DNA of 64,000 nucleotides from an uncultured Methylocystaceae bacterium (GCA_937870755.1 CALMZV010000028.1:124001-188000), one strand, 5' to 3'. Positions 47,635-58,936 are shown, counted from the first letter of the stretch. Made by a program: numbers and translations. Notes: generated by a model not told the origin, from the sequence alone.

Positions 47635-48660
47635 TCAACCGCCGCGCGCGGCGCGATCGGCCGAGGCGTATGCGTCGACGATGCGCCGCACGAGATCGTG
47701 ACGAACTACGTCCGCCTCGCGGAACACCACGTGCCCGATGCCTTCGACCCCCGCCAGCAGTTCGATTGCGTGCGACAGGCCGGACTTCTGACCGAGCGGC
47801 AGATCCGTCTGCGTCGGGTCGCCGGTCACGATCATGCGTGAGCCTTCGCCCAGGCGTGTCAGAAACATCTTCATCTGCATCGTCGTGGCGTTCTGCGCTT
47901 CGTCGAGCAGGATGCAGGCGTTCGACAGCGTACGACCGCGCATGAAGGCGAGCGGCGCCACTTCGATCATGCCGGTCTGCATGCCGCGTTCGATCAGCCG
48001 GCCTTCCATGAAATCCTGCAACGCGTCGTAGATGGGGCGCAAATAGGGATCGACTTTCTCGCGCATGTCGCCCGGCAGAAAGCCGAGACGTTCGCCGGCT
48101 TCGACCGCCGGCCGCGAAAGGACGATACGCTCGACCGCGCCCTGTTCCAGCAGCGAAACGGCATGGCCGACCGCAAGCCACGTCTTGCCCGTACCCGCCG
48201 GACCTTCGGCGAAGACGAGTTCGTTTTGCCGCAACTGACGCAGATAGGCGCTCTGGGCGGCCGTGCGCGCGCGAACGCCGGGGCGCTTTCGTGTATGAAT
48301 TTCCTCGAAGGCGAGGCGCCCGCTCGGCTCGTTGGGAAACAGCGTGCCTTGCAACGCGGTCTCTTCGAGCGCGCTGTCGACATCGCCGAGCTCGACCGAT
48401 TTGCCCTCGGCCGCACGCGCATAGAGCGCCTCGAGCGCGCGTCGCGCCTGATCGCAGGCCGCCGGCGCGCCCTTGATCGTCACATGATTGCCGTTGGCGT
48501 GCGCGATGACATTCAACCGCCGTTCGATCTTCGCGAGATTGTGATCGTACTGGCCGAACGCCAGCGAAGCGACCCGGTTGTCTCCGAACGTGATGGTGAT
48601 CTCGGCGCGCTCGCCGAAGGCTGCTTCCCGGCCCGGTTCTTTCCGTGGACGTTCGTTCAA
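47635..48660 (-). CDS. phoH: PhoH-like ATPase (YbeZ type)
   Basis: 341 residues with P-loop GPAGTGKT at 153-160 and the PhoH signature [39 protein letters not shown] region in domain order. An N-terminal KH-like part (about 20-90) is present. It works with YbeY, probably as an RNA helicase or remodelling factor. The only good start is TTG 48660, whose bases overlap the miaB stop (TTGA), so initiation probably depends on termination of miaB. Confidence 0.94.
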   Translation of the reverse strand: MNERPRKEPGREAAFGERAEITITFGDNRVASLAFGQYDHNLAKIERRLNVIAHANGNHVTIKGAPAACDQARRALEALYARAAEGKSVELGDVDSALEETALQGTLFPNEPSGRLAFEEIHTRKRPGVRARTAAQSAYLRQLRQNELVFAEGPAGTGKTWLAVGHAVSLLEQGAVERIVLSRPAVEAGERLGFLPGDMREKVDPYLRPIYDALQDFMEGRLIERGMQTGMIEVAPLAFMRGRTLSNACILLDEAQNATTMQMKMFLTRLGEGSRMIVTGDPTQTDLPLGQKSGLSHAIELLAGVEGIGHVVFREADVVRHDLVRRIVDAYASADRAARGG

Positions 48661-50036
48661 GAAGCAACCCTTTCGTCCATGTCGACGAGCTCGCCGAACA
48701 GCGAATTCGAACCCGGTCGCGCGATGCGCACGCGCCGCACCGTTCCGATCAGCGACGCAGACCCGTCGACCTGCACGCTTTGCAGATAGGGCGTGCGCCC
48801 CACGAACTGCCCCGCATGTCGACCCGGCTTTTCGAACAGCACGTCGAGCGTGCGCCCGACGCACGCGGCGTTGAACGCCACGCGCTGCGATTCCAGCAGC
48901 GCCTGCAACTCGGCGAGGCGTTCCTTCTTCGCCTGCTCCTCGATCTGGTCGGCGCGCTCGGCGCCGGGCGTGCCGGGGCGTCGCGAATATTTGAACGAGA
49001 AGGAGCTGGCAAAACCGACATCGCGCACAAGACGCAGCGTGTCCTGGAAATCCTGCCCGGTTTCGCCTGGAAACCCGACGATGAAATCGGAGGACAACGC
49101 CGTGTCGGGCCGCGCGGCGCGTATGCGATCGATCAGCCGACGATAGTCGTCGCTGGTGTGGCGACGGTTCATCGCGCGCAGAACCGCGTCCGAACCGCTC
49201 TGCACCGGAAGGTGCAGATAGGGCATGACGGCGGACAGGTCGCGATGGGCGGCGATCAGGGCCTCGTCCATGTCCAGGGGATGGCTGGTCGTATAGCGCA
49301 GCCTTGCGATGCCGGGGACAGCCGCCAGACGCGAGAACAGATCGGCGAGCGTCCAGGTTCGTCCGTCGCCGGACCAGCGATAGGCGTTGACGTTCTGGCC
49401 GATCAGCGTCGCCTCGCGCACGCCATCGCTGGCGAGCCGCTCGACTTCGGCGACGATATCGGGCGCCGCGCGCGAGATTTCCGCGCCGCGCGTATAGGGC
49501 ACCACGCAGAAAGAGCAAAACTTGTCGCAGCCTTCCTGCACGGTCACGAAAGCGCTGATCTGGCGCGGCGCGATTCGCATCGGCCGTTCGCGCAGGTCGC
49601 GGAATTTCTCGCTCGTTTCGAACTCGCCGTAGAATGGCCGCTCGCCGGCGCGCGCGCGCGCGAGCGCCTCGTCGATGCGGTGATAGGCCTGCGGTCCGAG
49701 AACGAAATCGACGACGGGCGCGCGTTTGAGGATCTCGTCGCCTTCGGCCTGCGCCACGCACCCGGCCACGCCCACCACCAGCTTGCGACCCTGCGCGGCG
49801 CGCTCCGCTTTCAAGACACGCAGCTGGCCCAGCTCGGAATAAACCTTCTCGGCGGCCTTCTCGCGAATATGGCAGGTGTTGAGGACGACGATGTCCGCGT
49901 CCTCGACGCCGTCCCGCTGGTCGAAGCCCGCCGTTTCGAGCAATCCGCCGATCCGCGCGGAATCGTAAACGTTCATCTGGCAGCCGAACGACTTGACGTA
50001 TCCGCCGCCCCGCTCGGCCGTTGGCTTGTCCCGCAC
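48657..50036 (-). CDS. miaB: tRNA-2-methylthio-N6-dimethylallyladenosine synthase
   Basis: 459 residues, a methylthiotransferase with two Fe-S clusters. N-terminal cysteines are C19 (FGCQMN), C55 (NTCHIRE) and C93 (AGCVAQ); the radical-SAM triad is C170, C174, C177 ([10 protein letters not shown]). A TRAM domain ends the protein. It adds the methylthio group to A37 of tRNAs reading codons that begin with U. First gene of the run to lnt; the frame opens further upstream but the family start is [10 protein letters not shown] or nearby. Confidence 0.96.
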   Translation of the reverse strand: MRDKPTAERGGGYVKSFGCQMNVYDSARIGGLLETAGFDQRDGVEDADIVVLNTCHIREKAAEKVYSELGQLRVLKAERAAQGRKLVVGVAGCVAQAEGDEILKRAPVVDFVLGPQAYHRIDEALARARAGERPFYGEFETSEKFRDLRERPMRIAPRQISAFVTVQEGCDKFCSFCVVPYTRGAEISRAAPDIVAEVERLASDGVREATLIGQNVNAYRWSGDGRTWTLADLFSRLAAVPGIARLRYTTSHPLDMDEALIAAHRDLSAVMPYLHLPVQSGSDAVLRAMNRRHTSDDYRRLIDRIRAARPDTALSSDFIVGFPGETGQDFQDTLRLVRDVGFASSFSFKYSRRPGTPGAERADQIEEQAKKERLAELQALLESQRVAFNAACVGRTLDVLFEKPGRHAGQFVGRTPYLQSVQVDGSASLIGTVRRVRIARPGSNSLFGELVDMDERVAS

Positions 50037-50083
50037 GCCTCGATCTTCTCCAGATAGCGCCTTCGGTATGGAAGGTTCGGTCC

Positions 50084-50899
50084 TTATACACCGCCAGCCG
50101 GCAGGGGAACACGGGTCTTGCCCGCCACCATCGCGTCAAACTCGACCTTGACCAGCGCCCGGGCGGCGGCGGCGACCGCCTTCCGCTCGCTGTCGCGCCG
50201 GAACGTCATGGCGGGACCGAAGACGACCCTGCATTCGACCCCGCCGTCCCGCAGCAATTGCAGGAGATGGGGAAACAGCGTGGTTTCTCCGTACCAGGCG
50301 ACGTCCGAACGGGCGAAGCGGCCGAGCGGCAGGCCATGGCGGCGCGTATAGCCGAGCGCGAAGGGGGCGATACGCACGTCCGAAAGATGGAGCGAGGCGC
50401 GCAACAGGTCGCGCGCCGCCGCAAAATGGGCGGCGTGAAATTTGAGCAGGCGCGTTCCGTCGCCGGTGGTGGCCTCGGGAAATAGCGCCACCAGCCCGCC
50501 CTTCGCCAGCCGGTTGGCGATGGCGCGGTTCACCTGCGGAATCTGCCGCCGGCGCCCGCGTTCCAGGAAAAGGGTCCCATGCAACCGCGCGAGCGCGCCG
50601 ACGCCGGGCCAGTCCACCAGATCGTGGCGCGCGACGAAGAACACGGGCGCGACCGAGCCCAGCGCCAAGATATCGGTCCAGGAAATATGGTTTCCCACGA
50701 GAAGCGCGGCCTTTGCGGGCGGCGCGCCTTCAAGGCGCACCTTGAGACCGACGATCCGGCAGCCGCTCCGGCACAGCGCCATGCGGAGGCGGGACAGACG
50801 CGCATCGCGCGAGCCGGGAAAGGGCAGGCTGAACACGAGCGACCCGAGGAGGCCCGCAAACAGCAGCGCCAGAAACAGCGCCAGTCGCAGAAACGGCAT
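50084..50899 (-). CDS. plsC: 1-acyl-sn-glycerol-3-phosphate acyltransferase family
   Basis: 271 residues with an N-terminal membrane helix (about 4-24), the catalytic NHISWTD motif with H71 and D76, and the glycerophosphate-binding FPEATTGDG. It would acylate lysophosphatidic acid to phosphatidic acid, or another lyso-lipid. plsC beside miaB and rimI is usual in this order. Substrate is a family inference. Confidence 0.9.
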   Translation of the reverse strand: MPFLRLALFLALLFAGLLGSLVFSLPFPGSRDARLSRLRMALCRSGCRIVGLKVRLEGAPPAKAALLVGNHISWTDILALGSVAPVFFVARHDLVDWPGVGALARLHGTLFLERGRRRQIPQVNRAIANRLAKGGLVALFPEATTGDGTRLLKFHAAHFAAARDLLRASLHLSDVRIAPFALGYTRRHGLPLGRFARSDVAWYGETTLFPHLLQLLRDGGVECRVVFGPAMTFRRDSERKAVAAAARALVKVEFDAMVAGKTRVPLPAGGV

Positions 50900-50939
50900 G
50901 GCTGTTCCTAGCCCGCCCGCGCGACGATGTCATGACGGT

Positions 50940-51416
50940 TCAAAGGTCCGCTCGCAGGATCAGCGCATGTGCGCGCGCGCCGTCCTTGCCCGCGTAGTAG
51001 TTGTTCCTGCGCCCGACCTCCCGAAAGCCGAACCGGCGATAGAGCGCGCGCGCCGGCGCGTTGCCGTCCTCCACTTCCAGAAACAGCCGCGCGACGCCCG
51101 CCCGCGTCAGGCGTGCGGCATGGAACGCCAGAAGCTGGCTCGCCAGGTTGCGTCCGCGCCGGACGGGATCGACGGCGACGGTCAGGATTTCGGCTTCGTC
51201 CGCCGCCCGCCGCGACAGGATGAAGCCGGCGAGCGCGGCGTCTCCGACGGAGATGCCGTCGGCTAGCACGGACTGGCTTGCGAGTAGTCGCTCGAATTCG
51301 GCCGCGCTCCACGGCGCGGCGAACGAGAGTTTATGGAGAACGGCGCACCGCGCCGCGTCGCCCGCGTTCAGAGCCCGGCGGACGGCCTCGGACTTGTTGC
51401 CAAAAGAGAAAACCAC
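50940..51416 (-). CDS. rimI: RimI-like N-acetyltransferase (GNAT)
   Basis: 158 residues with the GNAT motif A around AVDPVRRGRNLASQLL and the RimI-typical LFLEVEDGNAPARALYRRFGFREVGRRNNYY. RimI acetylates the N-terminus of ribosomal protein S18 and perhaps others. Located three bases downstream of tsaB, the usual partner, and ahead of plsC. Confidence 0.9.
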   Translation of the reverse strand: MVFSFGNKSEAVRRALNAGDAARCAVLHKLSFAAPWSAAEFERLLASQSVLADGISVGDAALAGFILSRRAADEAEILTVAVDPVRRGRNLASQLLAFHAARLTRAGVARLFLEVEDGNAPARALYRRFGFREVGRRNNYYAGKDGARAHALILRADL

Positions 51417-51419
51417 GTC

Positions 51420-52091
51420 TCAGGACGCAGCGGCCGGAGCGAGGGTCGTCTCCGGCGGATTGAGGTATAGCGGGCGCGGCGGGGCGCTCTGCGGGTCGGC
51501 CGCCCGCGCGAGCCGGGCCACGAAACTGATGTCGGGCGCCGCCGCATCCGAAAAGACCTCCGCTTCGACGCCCGCGCGCCACGCCTCGATCGCGAGCGCG
51601 GCCGCCGCAGGACCGGCGAGACGGATCGGGCCAGAGCCAATCGCCCGCACCGCCTCGCGCGCGCTCGCCACGCGCGGTTGCAGCACCGGATGGCCGTCGA
51701 GAAATGCGGCGACGAAAACACGGCCGTGGCGCGCATCGATGGCGGCGGCGACGACGCCTTCGGCATGCGAGGCCATGACTTGCGCGACATAGGCCGAAAG
51801 CGTGGAGACGCCGACGACCGGCGCATCGAGCGCCAGCCCGATCGCCTTGGCGGCTGAAACGCCTATCCGCAATCCCGTGAACGAGCCCGGCCCGACGGTC
51901 ACGGCGACGCGGTCGATGCGCATGTCACGCCCGCCGGCCGCGCGCATGGTTCGGTCGATCAGGGGTACGATCGTTTCGTCGTGCCCGCGCGCCTGCCAGA
52001 CTGTTTCGGCGGCGAGCGCCACATCGGCGTCGGAATCGAAAACACAGACTGCGGCGGCCGCCAGAGAGGTGTCGATTGCAAGAATTTTCAT
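51420..52091 (-). CDS. tsaB: tRNA threonylcarbamoyladenosine synthesis protein TsaB
   Basis: 223 residues of the ASKHA fold with MKILAIDTSLAAAAV at the start and the VTVGPGSFTGLRIGVSAAKAIGLAL signature in two parts at about 65-90. It forms a complex with TsaD and TsaE to make t6A37 in tRNAs reading ANN codons. TsaB itself is a pseudo-enzyme scaffold. Coupled to rimI downstream. Confidence 0.95.
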   Translation of the reverse strand: MKILAIDTSLAAAAVCVFDSDADVALAAETVWQARGHDETIVPLIDRTMRAAGGRDMRIDRVAVTVGPGSFTGLRIGVSAAKAIGLALDAPVVGVSTLSAYVAQVMASHAEGVVAAAIDARHGRVFVAAFLDGHPVLQPRVASAREAVRAIGSGPIRLAGPAAAALAIEAWRAGVEAEVFSDAAAPDISFVARLARAADPQSAPPRPLYLNPPETTLAPAAAS

Positions 52092-52118
52092 GGCCGCCGC
52101 GTTGTCTTGCCCTTGTTG

Positions 52119-52682
52119 TCAGACCTGCTCGACCGCCTGAACTTCTGGCAGATAATGGCGCAGGAGATTCTGGATGCCGTGTTTGAGCGTCGCCGTCGAG
52201 GAGGGGCAGCCCGAACAGGCGCCCTGCATGGCGAGATAGACGACGCCATCCTTGAACCCGCGGAATCGAATATCGCCGCCGTCTCCCGCAACTGCAGGCC
52301 GAACGCGCGTGTCCAGCAATTCCTTGATCTGCTCGACGGTCGCTGCGTCCGAATCCTCGAAAAACTCTCCCGAATCGTGGATCGTCGCGGCCTGGCCGCC
52401 GTCCGCGAACACCGGAGCGCCGGAGACGAAATGCTCCATGATCACGCCGAGCACGCTTGGTTTCACATGCGCCCAGTCGCCGCCGGTGTTGGTGACGGAT
52501 ACGAAATCGGAGCCGAGAAACACATTGGCGACGCCGTCGATCTGGAACAGGGCGGCCGCCAGAGGCGACTCCTGCGCTTCGCCGGCCGAACGATAATCAG
52601 CCGGGCGCGCCCCGGCGACTTCCCGGCCGGGCAGAAACTTGAGCGTGGCGGGGTTGGGTGTGGGTTCGGTTTGAATGAACAT
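52119..52682 (-). CDS. NifU-like / Nfu iron-sulfur scaffold or carrier protein
   Basis: 187 residues in two domains: an N-terminal Nfu_N part (MFIQTEPTPNPATLKFLPG) and a C-terminal NifU domain with the cluster-binding C156 and C159 in QGACSGCPSS. Such proteins carry a [4Fe-4S] cluster to target enzymes. No other isc/suf genes are nearby. ATG 52682 gives the canonical MFIQTE start rather than the frame from 52709. Confidence 0.94.
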   Translation of the reverse strand: MFIQTEPTPNPATLKFLPGREVAGARPADYRSAGEAQESPLAAALFQIDGVANVFLGSDFVSVTNTGGDWAHVKPSVLGVIMEHFVSGAPVFADGGQAATIHDSGEFFEDSDAATVEQIKELLDTRVRPAVAGDGGDIRFRGFKDGVVYLAMQGACSGCPSSTATLKHGIQNLLRHYLPEVQAVEQV

Positions 52683-52749
52683 GGCGCCTCTTGCAGGGTC
52701 CGGGGTCAAGGGCCGGCCCTTCGGCCCCTATTTAAGCAAGACGCGCCGT

Positions 52750-53247
52750 TCAGGCCAGAGCGTCGATCTCCGCATCGCTGAGCGAGCCCGGCACGATCAC
52801 GACGGGAACGGGAAACATCTGGGAGGCCCGTCCGCCGATCATCGAAACGAGCGGGCCCGGACCTTCCGATCCTGTGCCGGAGGCCAGCGTCAGATAAGCA
52901 ATGTCCTCGTCTTCCTCGATCAGTTTGAGGATTTCGTCGGCCTTCGTTCCCGTTCGCACGACCCGCTCGCAGGCGATGTCTCCGAGCGACTTGCAGGCTT
53001 GTTCGTAGGCGTCGATCAGGGCTTCGGCGCGCTCGTTGGCTTCCTGTTTCATCAGATCGCCGACCCCGAGCCAGTGCTGAAAATCGCTCGCGTCGACGAC
53101 CGACAGCATGATAAGCCGCGCCCCCGTGCGCAGAACGCGGCGCGCGGCGAAGCGAACCGCACGGCCACATTCCTCCGTCTCGTCGACGATGACGAGGAAT
53201 TTCGGGCTGTGGCCCGGCTCGAAGGCGCGGCGCATGCGGTTGATCAT
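52750..53247 (-). CDS. universal stress protein (UspA fold)
   Basis: 165 residues of a single Usp domain: KFLVIVDETEECGRAVRFAARR at about 16-37 and the C-terminal GRASQMFPVPVVIVPG. The ATP-binding G-2x-G-9x-G(S/T) motif is only partly recognisable (GTGSEGPGPLVSMIGGRAS), so nucleotide binding is uncertain. In Hyphomicrobiales this gene regularly sits between trpS and the nifU-like gene, which is the case here; its role is unknown. Confidence 0.88.
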   Translation of the reverse strand: MINRMRRAFEPGHSPKFLVIVDETEECGRAVRFAARRVLRTGARLIMLSVVDASDFQHWLGVGDLMKQEANERAEALIDAYEQACKSLGDIACERVVRTGTKADEILKLIEEDEDIAYLTLASGTGSEGPGPLVSMIGGRASQMFPVPVVIVPGSLSDAEIDALA

Positions 53248-53256
53248 CGGTTCAGT

Positions 53257-54291
53257 CTAGCGAATGAAGCCGAGAATGTCCTTTACCGCCGCCATGTTCG
53301 CGCGCGCAATCGCGCTCGCCCGCTGCGCGCCGTCGCGCAGGACGCCGTCGATATAGGCGGCGTCGGCCTGCAACCGTTTCATCTCCGCACCTACCGGGCC
53401 GAGTCTGGCGACCGCCAGATCGATCAGCGCCGCCTTGAAGGCGGAGAAATTCTGACCGCCGAAATCGCGCAGCACCGCTTCCTTTGTCGTCTCGTTGAGC
53501 GCAGCGAACACGCCCACGAGATTGTCGGCTTCCGGTCGCCCGGCAAGGCCGGCGACCTCGCTCGGGAGCGCGTCCGGATCGGTCTTGGCCTTCCTGAATT
53601 TCTGCGCGATCTGGTCGGCGTCGTCCGAAAGATTGATGCGCGAGTAGTCGGACGCATCCGACTTGGACATTTTTTTCGATCCGTCGCGCAGGCTCATCAC
53701 GCGCGTCGCCGGTCCCTGAATCACAGGTTCGGGCAGCGGGAAGAAAGCGTCGCCATGTCCGCGCGCCGCGATGCTCCCGGAAAAATCGTTGTTGAACTTC
53801 TGCGCCACATCGCGCGTGAGTTCGAGGTGCTGCTTCTGGTCCTCGCCGACCGGCACGTGCGTCGCCCGATAGACGAGAATATCGGCCGCCATCAACGTCG
53901 GATAGGCGTAGAGGCCGACGGATGCGTTTTCGCGATCCTTGCCGGCTTTCTCCTTGAACTGCGTCATGCGATTGAGCCAGCCGATGCGCGCGACGCAATT
54001 GAACACCCAGGCAAGCTCGGCATGTTCGGCCACCTGGCTCTGGTTGAAGACGATGTTCTTTTTGACGTCGACGCCCGAGGCGATGAAGGCGGCCGTCACT
54101 TCGCGAATGTTTTTCGTCAGTTCCACCGGATCCTGCGGCATGGTGATCGCATGCAGGTCGACCACGCAATAGACGCAGTCGAAACTTCTCTGCAGATCGA
54201 CGAACTTGACGAGGGCGCCAAGATAGTTGCCGAGGTGGAAATTGCCCGTGGGCTGGACGCCCGAGAAGACGAGCTGGGGAAATTGCGCCAT
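53257..54291 (-). CDS. trpS: tryptophanyl-tRNA synthetase
   Basis: 344 residues, class I synthetase with [14 protein letters not shown] (HIGH-type) near 15-28 and KMSKS in [10 protein letters not shown]. It charges tRNA-Trp. The start [11 protein letters not shown] at 54291 fits homologues. It lies nine bases upstream of the universal stress protein gene. The usual neighbour murJ (mviN) is absent here. Confidence 0.96.
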   Translation of the reverse strand: MAQFPQLVFSGVQPTGNFHLGNYLGALVKFVDLQRSFDCVYCVVDLHAITMPQDPVELTKNIREVTAAFIASGVDVKKNIVFNQSQVAEHAELAWVFNCVARIGWLNRMTQFKEKAGKDRENASVGLYAYPTLMAADILVYRATHVPVGEDQKQHLELTRDVAQKFNNDFSGSIAARGHGDAFFPLPEPVIQGPATRVMSLRDGSKKMSKSDASDYSRINLSDDADQIAQKFRKAKTDPDALPSEVAGLAGRPEADNLVGVFAALNETTKEAVLRDFGGQNFSAFKAALIDLAVARLGPVGAEMKRLQADAAYIDGVLRDGAQRASAIARANMAAVKDILGFIR

Positions 54292-54404
54292 GATCGCTGA
54301 AGCTCCGCACAAGCGCAGGGGTCATATCCCAACCCGCCGGCATGGGCAAACGCTGGCGGCGCAACTCTCCCCGGATCTGGAGCGCGTCGGGCTTGCAGCC
54401 GGCC

Positions 54405-55709
54405 TCAGAGAATGAATCGGCTGAGATCGACGTTGCGGGCGAGCGCGCCGATGCGCTCCTCCACATAGGCGGCGTTCACCGTCACTGTCTGGCCCTGCAT
54501 GTCGGACGCGTCGAAACTGACGTCCTCCAGCACCCGTTCCATGACGGTTTGCAGCCGGCGGGCGCCGATGTTTTCGACCGACTCGTTGATCTGCACGGCG
54601 ACCGCGGCGATGGCGTCTATGGCGTCCTGCTCGAATTCCAGCGCCACGCCCTCTGTCGCCAGTAGCGCCTTGTATTGCTTCGGCAACGCGGCTTCGGTCT
54701 CGGTGAGGATGCGGATGAAGTCTTTTTCGGTCAGAGAGGCGAGTTCGACCCGGATCGGCAGGCGGCCCTGCAATTCGGGCAGCAGGTCGGACGGTTTCGA
54801 CACGTGGAAGGCGCCCGATGCGACGAACAGGATGTGATCGGTGCGCACCGCCCCGTGTTTGGTGGCCACCGTCGTGCCTTCGATCAACGGCAGCAGATCG
54901 CGCTGGACGCCTTCGCGCGAAACATCGCCCCCGCCCCGCCCCTCGCGCAGACAGATCTTGTCGATTTCGTCGATGAACACGATGCCGTTGTTTTCCGTGT
55001 CGCGGATGGCGTCCTGCACGATCTGTTCCTGGTCGACGAGCTGCTCGGCCTCTTCCGCGATCACCGGTTCGCGCGCGTCGCGCACTTTCATGCGTTTGCG
55101 TTTCGGCTTGCCGAGCCCCTTGCCGAAAAGGTCGCTCAACGAAAAGGCGCCGATCGACCCCGCGCCGAGATTGGGCAGTTCGAGGAAAGGCGCCGCTCCG
55201 CCGCTGGCCGACAGCTCAATCTCGACATCCTTGTCTTCAAGCTCGCCCGCCCGCAGCATGCGCCGGAAGGAATCGCGCGTCGCGGCGGAAGAACTGGCGC
55301 CCACGAGCGCTGTCACCAGACGCTCCTCGGCGGCGGCTTCCGCGCGGGTGCGCACGGCGGCGCGTTGCTTTTCCTTGCGCAGGGCTATGGCGACTTCGAC
55401 GAGGTCGCGCACGATCTGCTCGACATCGCGCCCCACGTAGCCGACTTCGGTGAACTTGGTCGCCTCCACTTTGAGAAACGGCGCCTCGGCCAGGCGCGCG
55501 AGCCGGCGGGCGATTTCCGTCTTGCCGCACCCGGTCGGCCCGATCATGAGGATGTTCTTCGGCAGCACCTCCTCGCGCATTTGGCCCTCGAGCTGCGCGC
55601 GCCGCCAGCGGTTGCGCAACGCGATCGCGACGGCGCGTTTGGCCTCCTGCTGGCCGACGATGTAGCGGTCCAGTTCGGAGACGATCTCGCGGGGAAGAAA
55701 TTCGGCCAT
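54405..55709 (-). CDS. hslU: HslUV protease ATPase subunit
   Basis: 434 residues, AAA+ unfoldase with Walker A GPTGCGKT at 57-64, Walker [12 protein letters not shown], the inserted I domain (about 110-230) and the C-terminal hydrophobic tail RFIL that docks into HslV. GAGGACC precedes the ATG. hslV lies 80 bases upstream in the same direction. Confidence 0.96.
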   Translation of the reverse strand: MAEFLPREIVSELDRYIVGQQEAKRAVAIALRNRWRRAQLEGQMREEVLPKNILMIGPTGCGKTEIARRLARLAEAPFLKVEATKFTEVGYVGRDVEQIVRDLVEVAIALRKEKQRAAVRTRAEAAAEERLVTALVGASSSAATRDSFRRMLRAGELEDKDVEIELSASGGAAPFLELPNLGAGSIGAFSLSDLFGKGLGKPKRKRMKVRDAREPVIAEEAEQLVDQEQIVQDAIRDTENNGIVFIDEIDKICLREGRGGGDVSREGVQRDLLPLIEGTTVATKHGAVRTDHILFVASGAFHVSKPSDLLPELQGRLPIRVELASLTEKDFIRILTETEAALPKQYKALLATEGVALEFEQDAIDAIAAVAVQINESVENIGARRLQTVMERVLEDVSFDASDMQGQTVTVNAAYVEERIGALARNVDLSRFIL

Positions 55710-55789
55710 ATGGTCCTCGGGGCGCTGTATCGCCAAGCAGGCGCGCATGCTTGCAGACCGGCCGCCCGCCGGCGTGCGCGCGACGCCGG

Positions 55790-56368
55790 TTATTTCGATT
55801 CGATGGTTTCGGAAATGATGTTGGCGTTGGTGTAGACGCAGATTTCGGCCGCGATCTCCATCGCGCGCCGCGCGATCTGTTCGCTGTCCATCTGTCCGTC
55901 CAGCAATGCGCGCGCCGCGGCCAGCGCGTAATTGCCGCCTGATCCGATCGCCATCACACAGCCTGCCGCATGCTGCTCGGGTTCCAGCACGTCGCCCGCC
56001 CCCGACAGGAGGAAGGCCGCGTTGGCGTCCGCCACCAGCATCATCGCCTCCAACCGCCGCAGATAGCGGTCCGTCCGCCAGTCCTTGGCCATTTCCACGG
56101 TCGCCCGCATGAGCTGGCCGGAAAACTGCTCCAGCTTGGCTTCGAGCCGGTCGAACAGGGTGAATGCGTCGGCGGTCGCGCCCGCAAACCCCGCCAGCAC
56201 CGCGCCCTTGCCGAGCCGGCGGATTTTTCGCGCGTTGGATTTCATCACTGTCTGCCCGAGCGACACCTGTCCGTCTCCGGCCAGCGTCGTCCGACCGTCC
56301 TTGCGCACGAGCACGATGGTCGTCGCCCGCCAGCGATTCTGGTCGTCCTGGAGCGGATTTTGGCGCAT
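55790..56368 (-). CDS. hslV: HslUV protease peptidase subunit
   Basis: 192 residues of the proteasome-beta fold. The mature N-terminal nucleophile is T16 in [12 protein letters not shown], so about fifteen residues are removed on maturation. [21 protein letters not shown] follows. HslV dodecamers degrade proteins unfolded by HslU. The start at 56368 is preferred over 56443 by family length. Divergent from hisB over 124 bases. Confidence 0.95.
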   Translation of the reverse strand: MRQNPLQDDQNRWRATTIVLVRKDGRTTLAGDGQVSLGQTVMKSNARKIRRLGKGAVLAGFAGATADAFTLFDRLEAKLEQFSGQLMRATVEMAKDWRTDRYLRRLEAMMLVADANAAFLLSGAGDVLEPEQHAAGCVMAIGSGGNYALAAARALLDGQMDSEQIARRAMEIAAEICVYTNANIISETIESK

Positions 56369-56492
56369 TGGTTCCCGCCTTGCCTGCTGTTCTCGTCGTC
56401 CGCCCGCGATTGCGACGTCCGCCCTGTTTGAAACCGTGGCCAATGGCGCGATTTAGGGCTAGAAGGTCGGCCGAAACGGACGAGGAACCTAT

Positions 56493-57080
56493 ATGCGGCG
56501 CGCAAACATCCACCGCAAGACGAGCGAAACGGAGATTTCGGTCGCCGTGTGCCTCGACGGGACGGGAAAGTCCAATATTTCCACGGGCGTGGGGTTTTTC
56601 GACCACATGCTCGACCAGATCGCGCGCCATGCCCTGCTCGATCTCGACATCGCAGCCCGCGGCGACCTGCACATCGACGACCATCACACCGTCGAGGATG
56701 TCGGCATCGCGCTCGGGCAGGCCGTGAAAGCGGCTCTGGGCGACCGCAAGGGAATAGCCCGCTACGCAAGCGTCTACCTGCCGATGGACGAGGCGCTGGC
56801 GCGGGTCGCGCTCGATCTCTCCGGCCGGCCGTTTCTGGTGTTCGAAGCGGCGTTCCCCACGCCCAAGATCGGGACGTTCGACACCGAACTGGTGCGCGAG
56901 TTCTTTCAGGCCTTTGCGACGAACAGCGGGACGACCCTGCATATCGACGCGCTGCGCGGCGCCAATAGCCATCATATTGCGGAGGCCTGTTTCAAGGGTT
57001 TCGCCCGCGCGCTGCGCGCCGCGGCGATGCTCGATCCACGCCAGCCTGACGCCATTCCCTCGACCAAGGGCGTGCTGTGA
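56493..57080 (+). CDS. hisB: imidazoleglycerol-phosphate dehydratase
   Basis: 195 residues, monofunctional HisB with the manganese-binding [13 protein letters not shown] and [14 protein letters not shown] and the second half [17 protein letters not shown]. It dehydrates imidazoleglycerol phosphate in histidine synthesis. First gene of hisB-DUF2628-hisH-hisA-hisF(E)-coaA. Confidence 0.96.
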   Translation: MRRANIHRKTSETEISVAVCLDGTGKSNISTGVGFFDHMLDQIARHALLDLDIAARGDLHIDDHHTVEDVGIALGQAVKAALGDRKGIARYASVYLPMDEALARVALDLSGRPFLVFEAAFPTPKIGTFDTELVREFFQAFATNSGTTLHIDALRGANSHHIAEACFKGFARALRAAAMLDPRQPDAIPSTKGVL

Positions 57081-57114
57081 GCCCGGCTGCGGAAGGTGGC
57101 AAGGAACGGATGTG

Positions 57115-57528
57115 ATGCGATCGGCGAATGTCTTCACCGCTCACGCGCCGCCCGGCGCGCCGGCCGATCCGGCCGCGCAAGCCGCCGCGCTGTGCGTCCT
57201 CCCGGCCGGCTTCTCCTGGGCGGCGCTGCTGTTCGGTCCGTTCTGGCTCGCCGCCAAGGGTTTGTGGCTGAGGGCGGCCGCGCTCGCGGCCGTGTACGCG
57301 GGGCTGGGTCTGGCGGCGTCCGCCGGCTATTTGTCGGCTGCGGCGGAACTCGCCGTTTCTCTGCTCGTGGCGCTGTTCGTGGCGCTCGAGGGTCGGGAGT
57401 GGGCGCGCCGCCGGCTGCAGCGTCGCGGGATGCCGATCGGAGACATCGTCGTGGCCGCCAGCGAGACAGAGGCGGCGGCGCGCGTGTTGCGCCGCCTTGC
57501 GCCCCGCGAGGCTGGAGGCGCGGCATGA
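57115..57528 (+). CDS. DUF2628 small membrane protein in the his operon
   Basis: 137 residues with two or three membrane segments at about 28-105 and the DUF2628 motif [17 protein letters not shown] near 39-55. Function is unknown. The gene is regularly found between hisB and hisH in Hyphomicrobiales, which suggests only shared transcription. AAGGAACGG precedes ATG 57115. Its stop overlaps the hisH ATG. Confidence 0.88.
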   Translation: MRSANVFTAHAPPGAPADPAAQAAALCVLPAGFSWAALLFGPFWLAAKGLWLRAAALAAVYAGLGLAASAGYLSAAAELAVSLLVALFVALEGREWARRRLQRRGMPIGDIVVAASETEAAARVLRRLAPREAGGAA

Positions 57529-58178
57529 CCGTCGCTCTGGTCGACTACGGATCCGGCAACCTCCATTCGGCGCGCAAGGCGTTCGAGCGCGCCGCGCAGG
57601 AAGCCGGTCTGTCCGCCGCCAGCATTACCGTCACCAACGAGCCCGACATCGTGCGACGCGCCGACCGCATCGTTCTGCCGGGCGTCGGCGCCTTCGCCGA
57701 TTGCCGCGCCGGCCTCCAGGGCATCGACGGCATGATGGAGGCGCTGGAAGAGGGCGCGCGCGAGCGCGGGCGGCCGTTTCTGGGCATCTGTGTCGGCATG
57801 CAGTTGCTGGCGACGCGCGGTCTGGAGCACGAAACCACGCCCGGTTTCGACTGGATCGGCGGCGAGGTGGTCCAGATCCAGCCGAACGACGCAGCGCTCA
57901 AGGTGCCGCACATGGGCTGGAACACGCTGGCGCGCCGGCGCGTGCATCCGTTGCTCGACGGGCTGACGCTCGGCCCGTCCGGCCTGCACGCCTATTTCGT
58001 GCATTCCTATTGTTTTCGCGCCGACGACCCTGCGGCGATCGTGGCTGAATCCGACTATGGCGGGCCGCTGACCGCCATGATCGGGCGCGACAACATCGCC
58101 GGCGTTCAGTTCCATCCGGAAAAGAGCCAGACGCTCGGCCTGAAGCTCATCGCCAATTTCCTTCGGTGGTCGCCGTGA
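57525..58178 (+). CDS. hisH: imidazole glycerol phosphate synthase, glutaminase subunit
   Basis: 217 residues, class I glutamine amidotransferase with nucleophile C89 in [10 protein letters not shown] and the His-Glu pair H197/E199 in QFHPEKSQ. It feeds ammonia to HisF. ATGA overlap with the DUF2628 gene upstream and GTGA overlap with hisA downstream indicate tight translational coupling. Confidence 0.96.
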   Translation: MTVALVDYGSGNLHSARKAFERAAQEAGLSAASITVTNEPDIVRRADRIVLPGVGAFADCRAGLQGIDGMMEALEEGARERGRPFLGICVGMQLLATRGLEHETTPGFDWIGGEVVQIQPNDAALKVPHMGWNTLARRRVHPLLDGLTLGPSGLHAYFVHSYCFRADDPAAIVAESDYGGPLTAMIGRDNIAGVQFHPEKSQTLGLKLIANFLRWSP

Positions 58179-58936
58179 TCCTGTTTCCCGCTATCGATCT
58201 GAAGAACGGCGAATGCGTCCGTCTCGTCCACGGCGACATGGAGCGCGCGACGGTGTTCAACACCGATCCCGTCGCCCAGGCGCGCGCGTTTCAGGACGCG
58301 GGATTCGAATATCTCCATGTCGTCGACCTCGACGGCGCCTTCGCCGGCGCGCCGGTCAACGCCGCCAAGGTCGAGGGCATGCTGCAGGCCCTGACCATTC
58401 CGGTTCAGCTTGGCGGCGGCATTCGCGATCTGCGCACCATCGAGGGCTGGCTGTCCAAGGGCGTCACACGCGTCATCATCGGCACGGCCGCGGTCCGCGA
58501 CCCCAGCCTGGTCAGGGAGGCAGCGCGGCTTCATCCCGGCCGGATCGCGGTCGGCATCGATGCGCGCGAAGGATTGGTCGCGATCGAGGGATGGGCGCGC
58601 GCCTCGCAGCTGACGGCGGTCGACCTTGGCCGGCGCTTCGAGGACGCGGGCGTGGCCGCCATCATTTACACGGACATCATGCGCGACGGCGCGATGCTTG
58701 GCCTCAATATCGAAGCCACCCTGGCGCTCGCCGACGCTGTCGACATTCCCGTCATCGCCTCCGGGGGGCTGGCTTCGCTCGACGACGTGCGTCGTTTGCT
58801 CCAGCCCGATTGCGCGCGCCTGGCCGGCGCCATCTCCGGCCGTGCGCTGTACGACGGGCGGCTCGATCCGGCCGAGGCGCTCGCCCTCATCGCGAACGCG
58901 CGCCTGACGGCCGTGGATGGAGCGCGCCGTGCTTAA
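58175..58936 (+). CDS. hisA: ProFAR isomerase
   Basis: 253 residues, (beta/alpha)8 barrel with D8 in [10 protein letters not shown] and the second acid in [12 protein letters not shown]. It isomerises ProFAR to PRFAR. The GTG at 58175 overlaps the hisH stop (GTGA) and gives the canonical start; a GTG at 58166 is the alternative. Its last eight bases overlap the hisF GTG start region. Confidence 0.96.
   Translation: MILFPAIDLKNGECVRLVHGDMERATVFNTDPVAQARAFQDAGFEYLHVVDLDGAFAGAPVNAAKVEGMLQALTIPVQLGGGIRDLRTIEGWLSKGVTRVIIGTAAVRDPSLVREAARLHPGRIAVGIDAREGLVAIEGWARASQLTAVDLGRRFEDAGVAAIIYTDIMRDGAMLGLNIEATLALADAVDIPVIASGGLASLDDVRRLLQPDCARLAGAISGRALYDGRLDPAEALALIANARLTAVDGARRA

Noticed and set aside
48661-50139. 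Extension of the phoH frame upstream into miaB
   Set aside because: The added ~490 residues are an out-of-frame reading of miaB, rich in Arg and Gly; only the phoH part matches a family.
55710-57137. Extension of the hslU frame upstream through hslV and opposite hisB
   Set aside because: This part is antisense or out-of-frame reading of certain genes; the ATG at 55709 is the family start.
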